Shown in pieces: positions 6,357 to 13,194 of a stretch of DNA of 31,085 bases. The stretch's first letter is position 1. Each line of letters starts with the position of its first letter. Source of the DNA: an uncultured Clostridia bacterium (GTDB lineage: Bacteria; Bacillota; Clostridia; UMGS1810); contig CALGRC010000150.1 in assembly GCA_937959315.1 (NCBI GenBank), forward strand, positions 1 through 31,085, read 5' to 3'. The notes below the pieces were generated by a model that was not told the origin of the DNA, made no database searches, and was given only the letters and a program-made list of their open reading frames with translations. The position numbers and the translations under genes were made by a program.

Positions 6357-7730
6357 ATGGAAAAACTATTCAAACTCAAAGAGCACGGTACTACGCCGCG
6401 CACCGAGGTTGTTGCCGGATTCACCACCTTTTTATCCATGGTGTACATACTGGCAGTCAACCCCAGCATTTTGGCAGACGCCGGCATGGACCCCGGCGCA
6501 GTCTTTACTGCAACGGCCATTTCAGCAACGCTGGCGACCCTGTGCATGGCGTTTTTCGCCAATTATCCGGTTGCGCTGGCCTCTGGTATGGGGTTAAACG
6601 CCTATTTTGCCTATTCGGTCTGCGTCCCCATGGCACAGGCCGGTGTTACCGATCCCTGGACCATCGCTTTGACGGCGGTTCTGGTAGAAGGTATCATTTT
6701 CATTATATTATCCCTGTTTAAATTCCGCGAAACGCTGGTCAACAAGGTCCCAGCCAACCTAAAACTGGGTATCACGGTCGGTATTGGCCTGTTCATCACC
6801 ATTGTGGGCTTAAAGGGCGCAGGCATTGTCATCAGCGACCCATCGACGCTGGTCAACATGGGGACGGTCACTTCGCCGCAGTTTGCACTGGCCATCATAG
6901 GGCTTATCATCATTGCCATCCTGCATCACCACAAGGTGCCCGGCTCTATTTTGTGGGGGATTTTAATCACTTGGGTTTTAGGGATGGTTGCCCAGCTTAT
7001 TGGCTGGTACAAGGTGGATGTGGACGCAGGCGCCGCCTCGCTGTTCCCGGATTTTTCCAACTACAGCTTCCTTCCGGCAGCCCCGGCAATGTTCCAATTT
7101 AATTTTTCGTATGTCACCAGCCACGCATTGGAATTTGCGGTGATTGTATTTTCTTTCCTGTTTGTCGATATCTTTGACACGGTTGGCACACTCATCGGCG
7201 TGGCGGATAAGGGCAAGCTGCTGGATAAAGACGGCAACCTGCCCCGCGCAGGCGGCGCGCTGATGGCCGACGCCGTAGGTACCGTTGTGGGCGCATGCCT
7301 GGGCACCTCTACCGTTACCAGCTATGTGGAATCCAGTGCAGGCGTGGCACAGGGCGGCCGTACCGGCCTGACAGCAGTCGTGGTTGCCGGGCTGTTCGTC
7401 GTCGCGCTGTTCCTGTCCCCCATCTTCCTGGCCATCCCCGGTTTTGCTACCACGCCGGCGCTGGTATTTGTGGGCCTGCTGATGATTGGGTCGGTCAAAA
7501 AAATGACGTTTGACGGCGACATTGCCGACGTCATCGGCGGTTTTATGGCCATCATCATGATGCCGTTTACCTATTCCATTGCAAATGGGATTATGTTCGG
7601 TATCATCACTTGGGTTATCTTAAAGCTGTGCACCGGCAAGGTGCGCGACATCCATCCGGTCATGTGGGTCTCGTTTGGCCTGTTCATGCTCCGCATTATC
7701 ACCTTGGCTTTGCAGGCCGCGGGAATTTAA
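6357..7730 (+). CDS. NCS2/AzgA-type purine (hypoxanthine/guanine/xanthine) permease
   Basis: A 457-residue membrane protein with about 12 to 14 hydrophobic segments. It opens LKEHGTTPRTEVVAGFTTFL and continues with YILAVNPSIL, ASGMGLNAYFAYSV, FIFVDIFDTVGTL-like sequence (FLFVDIFDTVGTLIG) and STVTSYVESSAGVAQGGRTG. These are the substrate- and ion-site segments of the PbuG/AzgA branch of nucleobase:cation symporters. It would import a purine base. The phosphoribosyltransferase gene follows 18 bases later, so imported base could be converted to nucleotide directly. It lies inside the spoVFA element; codon use is like the flanking chromosome. Confidence 0.9.
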   Translation: MEKLFKLKEHGTTPRTEVVAGFTTFLSMVYILAVNPSILADAGMDPGAVFTATAISATLATLCMAFFANYPVALASGMGLNAYFAYSVCVPMAQAGVTDPWTIALTAVLVEGIIFIILSLFKFRETLVNKVPANLKLGITVGIGLFITIVGLKGAGIVISDPSTLVNMGTVTSPQFALAIIGLIIIAILHHHKVPGSILWGILITWVLGMVAQLIGWYKVDVDAGAASLFPDFSNYSFLPAAPAMFQFNFSYVTSHALEFAVIVFSFLFVDIFDTVGTLIGVADKGKLLDKDGNLPRAGGALMADAVGTVVGACLGTSTVTSYVESSAGVAQGGRTGLTAVVVAGLFVVALFLSPIFLAIPGFATTPALVFVGLLMIGSVKKMTFDGDIADVIGGFMAIIMMPFTYSIANGIMFGIITWVILKLCTGKVRDIHPVMWVSFGLFMLRIITLALQAAGI

Positions 7731-7748
7731 CAGAAAGAAGGAACATGC

Positions 7749-8312
7749 ATGTTACAACGGTCGTATCAACTACAGGTGGCAGGGCTGACGCGGGAACTGC
7801 CGCTCTGCCGCGTGGCGGACGATTTTTACATTGCGGCGTTTATCATGTTTGGCGATGTGGAACTGACCGAACGCTGCGCGGCGGCGCTGCTGGAAAAAGC
7901 GCCGGCCTTTGACATCATGGTAACAGCGGAATCCAAAGGCATCCCGCTGCTGTATGAAATGGCGCGCCAGGCAGGACGGAATTATTACATCGTCGCCCGC
8001 AAAGGGCCAAAACTGTATATGCGCGACATCTTGACTACCGAGGTGGATTCCATCACCACCGACCACAAACAAATATTGTGCATTGGCGGCCAGGAGGCAG
8101 ACGCTATGCGCGGCAAACGGGTATTGATTGTGGATGACGTCATTTCCACCGGTGAATCGCTGGCTGCTATGGAAACGCTCATCCGCCAGGCAGGCGGCGA
8201 AGTGGCTGGAAGGATGGCGGTACTGGCTGAAGGCGACGCCATCGGGCGGAAGGATATCATCTGTTTAGCCCCGCTGCCCGTCTTTCACGCCGACGGCACA
8301 CCCATTGCATGA
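7749..8312 (+). CDS. Purine phosphoribosyltransferase-family protein
   Basis: A 187-residue type I phosphoribosyltransferase. The PRPP loop VLIVDDVISTGES is at about residues 125-137, with the base-proximal TAESKGIPLLYEMAR and YIVARKGPKLYM upstream, as in adenine/xanthine phosphoribosyltransferases. It would join PRPP and a purine base to give the nucleotide. AGAAGG lies seven bases before the ATG at 7749; an out-of-frame ATG at 7744 is not used. It is second in the permease operon and ends in a strong hairpin at the right end of the element. Adenine versus xanthine/guanine specificity cannot be decided from the sequence alone. Confidence 0.85.
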   Translation: MLQRSYQLQVAGLTRELPLCRVADDFYIAAFIMFGDVELTERCAAALLEKAPAFDIMVTAESKGIPLLYEMARQAGRNYYIVARKGPKLYMRDILTTEVDSITTDHKQILCIGGQEADAMRGKRVLIVDDVISTGESLAAMETLIRQAGGEVAGRMAVLAEGDAIGRKDIICLAPLPVFHADGTPIA

Positions 8313-8344
8313 AAAACCCCCATCCAGTTTGGATGGGGGTTTTT
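8312..8344. terminator. Bidirectional terminator at the right end of the element
   Basis: AAAAACCCCCATCC (8312-8325), loop AGTTT, GGATGGGGGTTTTT (8331-8344): a perfect 14-bp stem flanked by A and T runs. It overlaps the phosphoribosyltransferase stop codon. In the minus direction it would also halt transcripts coming from the 5' half of spoVFA, adding to the silencing of spoVFB in the unexcised state. Confidence 0.92.
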
Positions 8345-8359
8345 CGTCCCATTCCCAAA

Positions 8360-8377
8360 CGCAGTGGGGATTGCGTT
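8360..8377 (-). repeat. Attachment-site core, right copy (18-bp direct repeat)
   Basis: Identical to 3331-3348 and in the same frame of spoVFA (NAIPTA). Here the gene side is GAACTTACCGTCTTA and the element side is TTTGGGAATGGGACG on the minus strand. TTTGGGAA mirrors the TTCCC on the element side of the left copy. Confidence 0.93.
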
Positions 8378-8764
8378 TAAGACGGTAAGTTCTTCCCGTT
8401 CAAAATAATCCACAATGGGGATATTGTAAATCTTCCCAAGATTCTGGATTTTAAGGGTGATTTTCCCGCCAATGAGCCATTGGTTTTTGCGCATTTTTTT
8501 AAATAGCTCATAAAAATAGATTTTCCCGTCATACAACGGCGTACGTACGGTGATATCGTCGTTGGTAACGGGCAGGCCGGCGATTACCATATCGCGGCCG
8601 GCCAATGCACCGTCCAAATCAGGCGCTTTCACCACCGCCGGGTCAAACAGGACGTCTTGGTTAAACCCAAACGTTGCCACGTCAAACCCATCGTGTGCGA
8701 AACTGTTGGCCAGCGCCACAATGCGCAGGTCGCCGCCCAATACAAGAAATTTTTTGCTATACAC
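8360..8764 (-). CDS. spoVFA: spoVFA 5' part: dipicolinate synthase subunit A, N-terminal domain (interrupted gene)
   Basis: Encodes 135 residues from a GTG at 8764 (an AAAGGGGG site lies eight bases upstream). It starts VYSKKFLVLGGDLRIVALANSF, the N-terminal nucleotide-fold strand of SpoVFA. It continues with DMVIAGLPVTNDDITVRTP, WLIGGKI and PIVDYFEREELTVL, then NAIPTA at the repeat. Bacillus SpoVFA has the same FERED.A.YNSIPT.EG junction. Without excision the frame continues 24 residues into the element and stops at 8285, giving a protein without the C-terminal domain. With excision it reads straight into EGAVELAM of the 3' part. The first ATG further upstream (8836) lies beyond the candidate promoter and is unlikely. 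Confidence 0.93.
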
Positions 8765-8814
8765 CCTATCAGCCCCCTTTGTACAAAACCAATGCCGGCA
8801 ACAGCGGCTACTAA

Positions 8815-8840
8815 TAGCATATGCCCGGCAGCGCATTTGT
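8815..8840 (-). promoter_or_regulatory. Candidate sigma-K-like promoter of spoVFA
   Basis: On the minus strand CATATGCTA (8823-8815) fits the sigma-K -10 pattern CATANNNTA exactly, and AC (8840-8839) lies 15 bases upstream (another AC at 17). The predicted start is about 45 bases before the GTG. In Bacillus, spoVF is sigma-K dependent. The motif is short and this is only a candidate. Confidence 0.45.
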
Positions 8841-8868
8841 GTGTACGCCGGACGGGAAGGAATTTCTG

Positions 8869-8897
8869 TTTACAAGCTGCGGCCTGCATGGTATAAT
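8869..8897 (+). promoter_or_regulatory. Sigma-A promoter of the PspC-domain gene
   Basis: TTTACA (8869-8874), 17 bases, TATAAT (8892-8897), about 37 bases before the ATG at 8934. Divergent from the spoVFA promoter. Confidence 0.8.
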
Positions 8898-8933
8898 AAC
8901 CGTAACAAAAACACCAAAAAGGAGGCGGTAAGA

Positions 8934-9131
8934 ATGAAACGGCTCTATAAAATTGAGGAAGGAAAGAAAATCTGCGGCGTCTGCGGCGGCGTAGCGGAAT
9001 ATTTTAATATTGACCCAAGTATGGTACGCATTTTATGGGCAGTGCTTTCCGTTTTTTACGGCGTAGGTATCGTACTGTATCTTGTTGCAGCTTTTGTATT
9101 GCCATACAAGCACCAGATTCCCGGCGATTAA
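8934..9131 (+). CDS. PspC-domain small membrane protein
   Basis: A 65-residue protein starting MKRLYKIEEGKKICGVCGGV, followed by AEYFNIDPSMVRILWAVLSV and one hydrophobic segment ending in a short basic tail. The layout (K/R-basic head, GVCGGvAeYf, DP..vRi.w, one membrane helix) is the PspC domain of envelope-stress proteins. The ATG at 8934 has a strong AAAGGAGG site, although the frame is open further upstream. Single-gene unit between a sigma-A promoter and a hairpin. Its specific role is unknown. Confidence 0.88.
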   Translation: MKRLYKIEEGKKICGVCGGVAEYFNIDPSMVRILWAVLSVFYGVGIVLYLVAAFVLPYKHQIPGD

Positions 9132-9171
9132 CTGGGATACAGCTTGCAGCAGCCATTTTTATCAAATATGT

Positions 9172-9203
9172 GGGACTGCCCAATGCGGCGGCCCCGTTTT
9201 TTT
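9172..9203 (+). terminator. Terminator after the PspC-domain gene
   Basis: GGGACTGCC (9172-9180) pairs with GGCGGCCCC (9187-9195) with one mismatch and one wobble, followed by a run of seven T. Confidence 0.65.
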
Positions 9204-9326
9204 ATATGCAAAATGCCGGTCGCCGCCGTTTTTCGATACCAAATACTATCAATTGACGAAGCATAAATAGCTCTATATTTATACAGCTTTTTAGGTTAGG
9301 ATATACTACTATATGAGGTGATAAAA

Positions 9327-9521
9327 ATGGCTTATTTGGATATCGAACGGTTACTGAAAGAACAGAACAAAAGTAAATACCAGTTAGTAGAGGCGCTGGA
9401 CAGCAACTACACCATTGTCAACAACATGATTGACCGCAAAACAGCCAGCATTTACATGAAAACCATCGACAAGCTCTGCGATTTCTTTGATTGTGAACCA
9501 GGCGATTTGATTAAACGGTAA
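9327..9521 (+). CDS. Small Cro/CI-type helix-turn-helix regulator
   Basis: A 64-residue protein with the whole length forming an HTH_3/HTH_26-like domain: YLDIERLLKEQNKSKYQLVE (helices 1-2), DSNYTIVNNMIDRKTASIYM (recognition region) and TIDKLCDFFDCEPGDLIKR, the typical end of this family. The ATG at 9327 has a GAGGTG site seven bases upstream; the GTG at 9318 overlaps that site. It stands alone between two hairpins/promoters, and its targets are unknown. The AT-rich upstream DNA (9243-9317) includes TTGACG at 9252 but no clear well-spaced -10. Confidence 0.85.
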   Translation: MAYLDIERLLKEQNKSKYQLVEALDSNYTIVNNMIDRKTASIYMKTIDKLCDFFDCEPGDLIKR

Positions 9522-9526
9522 ACCCC

Positions 9527-9555
9527 TTGATTTCTGCTGCATCTTATGGTATACT
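9527..9555 (+). promoter_or_regulatory. Sigma-A promoter of the YigZ-family gene and trxA
   Basis: TTGATT (9527-9532), 17 bases, TATACT (9550-9555), about 30 bases before the ATG at 9586. Confidence 0.8.
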
Positions 9556-9585
9556 AGACGCAAAGCACGGGAGGCGGAAGCAACG

Positions 9586-10212
9586 ATGGAAGGCGGCTAT
9601 GTAACGCTGCGCGGGGAAGCGGCGGCGGAAATTATGGAAAAGAAGTCACGGTTCCTTGCAGCAATGGCGCACACCGAAACACTGGAAGACGCCATGGCCT
9701 TTGTTGCGCGTATCCGCAAGCAGCACTACAACGCCACCCATAATGTATATGCCGTCCTCTTGCGCGATGGGTTTCAAAAATACAGCGACGACGGCGAGCC
9801 ATCCCGCACAGCCGGCTATCCGGTACTGGAACTGCTGGCAGCAGAAGGCATAACCGACTGCGTATGTGTGGTAACCCGTTATTTCGGCGGCACTTTGCTG
9901 GGCACCGGCGGGCTGATCCGCGCCTATAGCCGGGCCGCCAAAGAGGCCCTGGAAAAAGCACCCCTTTATAAAAAGGTATTGTGCGACCAGGTGCAAATTA
10001 CTACGCCCTATACATTTTTAAGCAAACTGGAACATATACTAAAGACAGAATGCTACCCGGTGCTCAACACCGCCTATACACAGGAAGCCGCCGTAACGGT
10101 TTTATCGGAATGCCCGCGCACCGCGCGCTTGTATGGCGCCATAGAAGAAGCGTTTGGCGCCGCGGTGGAAATCAAAACCATCCAGACTGCATATCATGAA
10201 CAAATACAATAA
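9586..10212 (+). CDS. YigZ/YvyE (IMPACT) family protein
   Basis: A 208-residue protein of the UPF0029/IMPACT family, which has been linked to translation control. The family signature is present: KKSRFLAAMAHTETLEDAMA, RKQHYNATHNVYAVLL, KYSDDGEPSRTAGYPVLELL and VTRYFGGTLLGTGGLIRAYS. The second, ferredoxin-like domain covers the last ~75 residues. The length is normal for the family. The start ATG follows GGGAGGCGG. Thioredoxin follows 19 bases later, so both share the 9527 promoter. The biochemical activity of this family is poorly known. Confidence 0.92.
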   Translation: MEGGYVTLRGEAAAEIMEKKSRFLAAMAHTETLEDAMAFVARIRKQHYNATHNVYAVLLRDGFQKYSDDGEPSRTAGYPVLELLAAEGITDCVCVVTRYFGGTLLGTGGLIRAYSRAAKEALEKAPLYKKVLCDQVQITTPYTFLSKLEHILKTECYPVLNTAYTQEAAVTVLSECPRTARLYGAIEEAFGAAVEIKTIQTAYHEQIQ

Positions 10213-10231
10213 GCAAAGGAGTGTACAAACT

Positions 10232-10555
10232 ATGTCAACCGTTGTAAAGCTCAACGCCGGCAACTTCAACGAGCTGGTAATGGAAAACAGCCAGACTGTT
10301 CTGGTGGATTTTTACGCTGACTGGTGTGGGCCGTGCAAAATGCTGGCCCCAGTCATCGACGAGGTGGCGGATGAACTTGCCGGAAAAGCGGTTGTTGGCA
10401 AACTCAACATCGATGAAGCACGTGACCTTGCCATCGAATATCAAGTGGCTTCCATCCCGACGCTGATGGTTTTCAAAGGCGGCGCCGTGGTGGAAACAAT
10501 GGTAGGCGCACGGCCGAAGGCAGATATCCTGCGTGCGGTGGAATCCCACGCCTAA
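10232..10555 (+). CDS. trxA: Thioredoxin
   Basis: A 107-residue cytosolic disulfide reductant with the active site WCGPC inside VLVDFYADWCGPCKMLAPVI, the cis-proline in ASIPTLMVFKGG, and a normal thioredoxin length. The ATG at 10232 is preceded by AAAGGAG nine bases upstream; the longer open frame upstream overlaps the YigZ-family gene and is not used. Probably co-transcribed with the YigZ-family gene. The partner thioredoxin reductase is not in this window. Confidence 0.96.
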   Translation: MSTVVKLNAGNFNELVMENSQTVLVDFYADWCGPCKMLAPVIDEVADELAGKAVVGKLNIDEARDLAIEYQVASIPTLMVFKGGAVVETMVGARPKADILRAVESHA

Positions 10556-10573
10556 AAACAATGACACAGCCAA

Positions 10574-10599
10574 CACCCCTGCCCAAACCGGCAGGGGTG
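10574..10599 (+). terminator. Hairpin after trxA
   Basis: CACCCCTGCC (10574-10583) and GGCAGGGGTG (10590-10599) form a perfect 10-bp stem with a 6-base loop. The following sequence (ATGTTGC) lacks a T run, so termination may be partial and the downstream PBP gene could be reached by read-through. Confidence 0.55.
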
Positions 10600-10636
10600 A
10601 TGTTGCACATTACGAAAAGCAGGTGAACAGCAAGCA

Positions 10637-12052
10637 ATGGCAAACAAAAAAATCAGCTATATCCTCATTTTTTTCAGCGCCCTGTTTTTATTGCTGATTG
10701 TCTACTTAACGACAATCGATTTATATTACCGCGATGAATATGCTTCCAACAACCTCAACGCACGCTCCGTCGCACGGGAGTCCAATATTTTGCGCGGCAG
10801 CATTTACGACCGAAACGGGGAACCGCTGGCCTACAGCAAAATGGACGGGGATGTGCAAAAGCGCTATTACCCCCATTTATCCCTTTATTCGCATGTTATC
10901 GGATATTCCTCCAAAACCTATGGCAAATCGTTGCTGGAGAAATCATACAATGCCGACCTGCTGGGCGAGGATAACCTTAACGCCATGTTCAATCTCAAAA
11001 ACCTGCTCAAAGGGGAAATATCCACTGGCAATAGCCTGACGCTAACCATTGACCACCCGACACAAAAAAGGGCGGATGAACTGATGAGCGGCTACAATGG
11101 GGCGCTGGTGGCCATAGAGCCGCAGACGGGCGCTATCATTTCTATGGTCAGCAAGCCCGATTTCAACCCCAATGAAACCTATTTAAACGAGAGCTGGAGC
11201 ACCCTCTCCAACAGCCCCGATTCCCCCTTTCTGACCCGCGCCACCATGGGGCTCTATCCGCCTGGCTCCACCTATAAAATGGTTACGTCTGCGCTCATTT
11301 TAGAGCAAGGGCTGGGCGATACCATCGTAAACGATACCACCGGGAGTGTGGATATCAGCGGGCATACCATTAAAAACACACGCGGGAATGTATATGGGGA
11401 AACCAGTTTGGCTTCCGCCTTCCGCAATTCCAGCAACGTCTATTTTGCCGATGTGGGCAGCCAAATCAAAACAAACGCGCACCAGGATATTGCCAAACGG
11501 TTCCAGTTTAATCAGGATTTGGGCTTTTCTTTCCCCTATAACAAAAGTAAATACCAAACGGGAAATATGTCCAAAGTGGAAACGGCCATGGCTTCCATCG
11601 GGCAGGGCAAAACACTTTTGACCCCGCTGCATTTGGCTATGATTACGGCAGCCATTGCCAACGACGGCACTATGATGCGTCCCTATCTGGTATCCGAAGT
11701 CAACGCTCCCACCGGATTTGCCGTAAAAACCGCCAAGCCGTCTACGCTGGCACAGCCAGTGACTCCAACCATTGCCCGGCAGGTAAAGGATATGATGCTG
11801 GATGTGGTGGAAAACGGTACCGGCGGCAATGCCAGAATCCGGGGCATAGAAGTGGGCGGCAAAACCGGCACGGCTGAAAACGAAAAAACGGCCGACGACC
11901 CCGAACGCACCCATGCGCTGTTTGTGGCCTACGCACCCTACGACGATCCGCAGATTGCCGTAGCGGTCATTTTGGAATACGCGGGCAATACCGGCGGTTC
12001 CATTGCCGCGCCCATTGCGCGCGAAGTCATCCGCACCTATCTTGGCGTATAG
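10637..12052 (+). CDS. Class B penicillin-binding protein (peptidoglycan D,D-transpeptidase), PbpA/FtsI type
   Basis: A 471-residue membrane-anchored transpeptidase that cross-links peptidoglycan outside the membrane. One N-terminal membrane segment (about 8-28) is followed by LRGSIYDRNGEPLA, the start of the PBP dimerisation region. The catalytic domain has SxxK as STYK (211-214, catalytic Ser211), SxN as SSN (265-267) and KTG (409-411). The compact length fits the PbpA subgroup of clostridia and actinobacteria more than the large divisome FtsI or SpoVD with PASTA domains. The gene starts with AGGTG before the ATG, after the trxA hairpin, and is followed 51 bases later by ylmC. A spore-cortex or septal role is possible but unsupported by sequence alone. 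Confidence 0.92.
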   Translation: MANKKISYILIFFSALFLLLIVYLTTIDLYYRDEYASNNLNARSVARESNILRGSIYDRNGEPLAYSKMDGDVQKRYYPHLSLYSHVIGYSSKTYGKSLLEKSYNADLLGEDNLNAMFNLKNLLKGEISTGNSLTLTIDHPTQKRADELMSGYNGALVAIEPQTGAIISMVSKPDFNPNETYLNESWSTLSNSPDSPFLTRATMGLYPPGSTYKMVTSALILEQGLGDTIVNDTTGSVDISGHTIKNTRGNVYGETSLASAFRNSSNVYFADVGSQIKTNAHQDIAKRFQFNQDLGFSFPYNKSKYQTGNMSKVETAMASIGQGKTLLTPLHLAMITAAIANDGTMMRPYLVSEVNAPTGFAVKTAKPSTLAQPVTPTIARQVKDMMLDVVENGTGGNARIRGIEVGGKTGTAENEKTADDPERTHALFVAYAPYDDPQIAVAVILEYAGNTGGSIAAPIAREVIRTYLGV

Positions 12053-12103
12053 CTTGCATAACCTTCTCTGCCGCCGCATACACTCTACCAAGGGGTGAAA
12101 TCT

Positions 12104-12343
12104 ATGTTTCGCGCATCGGAATTCAAATCCAAAGAGGTTATCAATATCACAGACGGGGAACGGCTGGGATTTGTATACGACCTGGAAATTGACATGCAAA
12201 CCGGGCATATCCGCTCCATTATTGTCCCAGGGCGGGAACGCCCCAAACTATTTTCCAAAACTGAAGGGTTGGTCATCCCCTGGAACTGTATTTGCAAACT
12301 GGGGGAAGATATCATATTGGTAGATACCCAGCAGGCGGGATAA
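12104..12343 (+). CDS. ylmC: YlmC/YmxH family PRC-barrel protein
   Basis: A 79-residue protein with one PRC-barrel: FRASEFKSKEVINITDGERL, then GFVYDLEIDMQTGHIRSIIV and LVIPWNCICKLGEDIILVD. This is the YlmC/YmxH family found throughout endospore formers and annotated as sporulation-linked. The exact function is unknown. The ATG at 12104 was chosen over the GTG at 12095 because AAGGGGTGA lies immediately upstream. Followed by a strong terminator. Confidence 0.9.
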   Translation: MFRASEFKSKEVINITDGERLGFVYDLEIDMQTGHIRSIIVPGRERPKLFSKTEGLVIPWNCICKLGEDIILVDTQQAG

Positions 12344-12356
12344 CCCCGCCGGCACA

Positions 12357-12378
12357 GAGGGCTTAGGCCCTCTTTTTT
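12357..12378 (+). terminator. Terminator after ylmC
   Basis: GAGGGC (12357-12362), loop TTAG, GCCCTC (12367-12372), then six T. Confidence 0.9.
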
Positions 12379-12492
12379 GTTTGCACAAATCATATCCTGG
12401 CCTGTATGATTTTCCTATCTTCGCAAATACTATAACCAGTTCATCACCGGCAGTTGATGTTTACGGATATGCGGCTTTGGGAGGATGGGTAC

Positions 12493-12987
12493 ATGGAATG
12501 CAATCATTTTACCGGCGTGCCGGTACGGATTCAGGATACCGGCAAAACTATGGGCGTCGTCGCAGATTTGGTGGTTTCGCTGGGGGACGGCGCCCTGCTG
12601 GGGTTTTTGGTGCGCAGCGGGACGTTGATGAAAAAAACCCGGTTTTTAAAGGCGTCCGACGTACTGCGCCTGTCTGTATACGCCATTGATATCCCCAACG
12701 CGGCGGTACTCAAACCATACCGCAACAGCCAGGCGCTGCGCTGGCAAAACGACCTGCGCGGGAAAAAAGTATACGACATCTGCGGCAAACGCATTGGCAG
12801 CATTTACAACCTGGAATTCTCCGACGAGCTCACGCATATTGCAGGGGTGGTGGTCACCGATGGCATTGCACAGGATGTGACCGGCGGCCGGCGCACCATC
12901 CGGCCGGATGAACTGAAAGCGGATACCAACGGTTTTGTAGAAAGGAGCAAACGGACATGTCAAGCAAAGGATTCACCACCGGATTGA
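12493..12987 (+). CDS. PRC-barrel domain protein with two barrels
   Basis: A 164-residue protein with two PRC-barrel-like repeats. The first is about residues 5-80 (FTGVPVRIQDTGKTMGVVAD, then GALLGFLVRSGTLMKK). The second is about 85-150 (DLRGKKVYDICGKRIGSIYN, then HIAGVVVTDGIAQDV and RTIRPDEL). PRC-barrels occur in RNA-processing and photosynthetic proteins and in the sporulation-linked YlmC family. Here only the fold can be stated. The ATG at 12493 has GGGAGG eight bases upstream and is preferred over the ATG at 12454. Its 3' end overlaps the YtxH-like gene by 31 bases, so the two are co-transcribed. Confidence 0.8.
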   Translation: MECNHFTGVPVRIQDTGKTMGVVADLVVSLGDGALLGFLVRSGTLMKKTRFLKASDVLRLSVYAIDIPNAAVLKPYRNSQALRWQNDLRGKKVYDICGKRIGSIYNLEFSDELTHIAGVVVTDGIAQDVTGGRRTIRPDELKADTNGFVERSKRTCQAKDSPPD

Positions 12988-13127
12988 TTGCGGGCGCAGT
13001 CCTCGGCGCTGCCGTCGGGATGATTGCAGACCCTGTCAAAGACAAACAGCATAAAAAAATGATGCGAGACAAAAACCACATGTTTAAAATGATTGGCAGC
13101 GCCATTGACGACCTGATGCATATGTAA
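12957..13127 (+). CDS. YtxH-like small protein (56 residues)
   Basis: A 56-residue protein: MSSKGFTTGLIAGAVLGAAV, then GMIADPVKDKQHKKMMRDKN and MFKMIGSAIDDLMHM. The glycine/alanine-rich hydrophobic segment near the N-terminus followed by a charged helix resembles YtxH/gas-vesicle-like small proteins. AAAGGAG lies eight bases before the ATG. It overlaps the end of the two-barrel PRC gene in another frame. The function is unknown; probably a membrane-associated stress or envelope protein. Confidence 0.75.
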   Translation: MSSKGFTTGLIAGAVLGAAVGMIADPVKDKQHKKMMRDKNHMFKMIGSAIDDLMHM

Positions 13128-13194
13128 CAGCCGGTATTTCGTCCGCGGGTCTTCCGCGGCGGTACATATAGTAGACGAAAGGGGATTCCGGCGC

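Larger units (their letters stand above)
3349..8377. mobile_element. 5,029-bp recombinase-encoding intervening element inside spoVFA (skin-like)
   Basis: The unit from 3349 to 8377 (one repeat copy included) separates the two halves of spoVFA. It encodes, leftward, a 48-residue protein, a large serine recombinase and a serpin, and, rightward, an NCS2-type purine permease and a phosphoribosyltransferase. Hairpin terminators lie just inside both ends. Removing it by recombination between the 18-bp repeats would restore spoVFA in frame at 291 codons, close to Bacillus SpoVFA (about 297). The joined ends would read TTCCCAACGCA, eight bases, TGCGTTTGGGAA: a near-perfect dyad as in serine-recombinase attP sites. 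Known analogues are the sigK skin, the SPbeta prophage in spsM, and an element I recall in spoVFB of a Bacillus. Base composition and codon use resemble the host, suggesting long residence. Confidence 0.9.

Noticed and set aside
3331..8377. Explanation of the split gene as an assembly misjoin
   Set aside because: A random misjoin would not give an identical 18-bp repeat in the same frame and orientation on both sides, an attP-like dyad at the element ends and a serine recombinase inside. Read support should still be checked because the contig's left end is faulty.
8285..8836. A complete 183-residue gene of unknown function
   Set aside because: Residues after NAIPTA (FGNGTKNPHPNW...) are translation of the element's end and terminator, and the ATG at 8836 lies upstream of the GTG with a good ribosome site. 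It is the 5' half of spoVFA.
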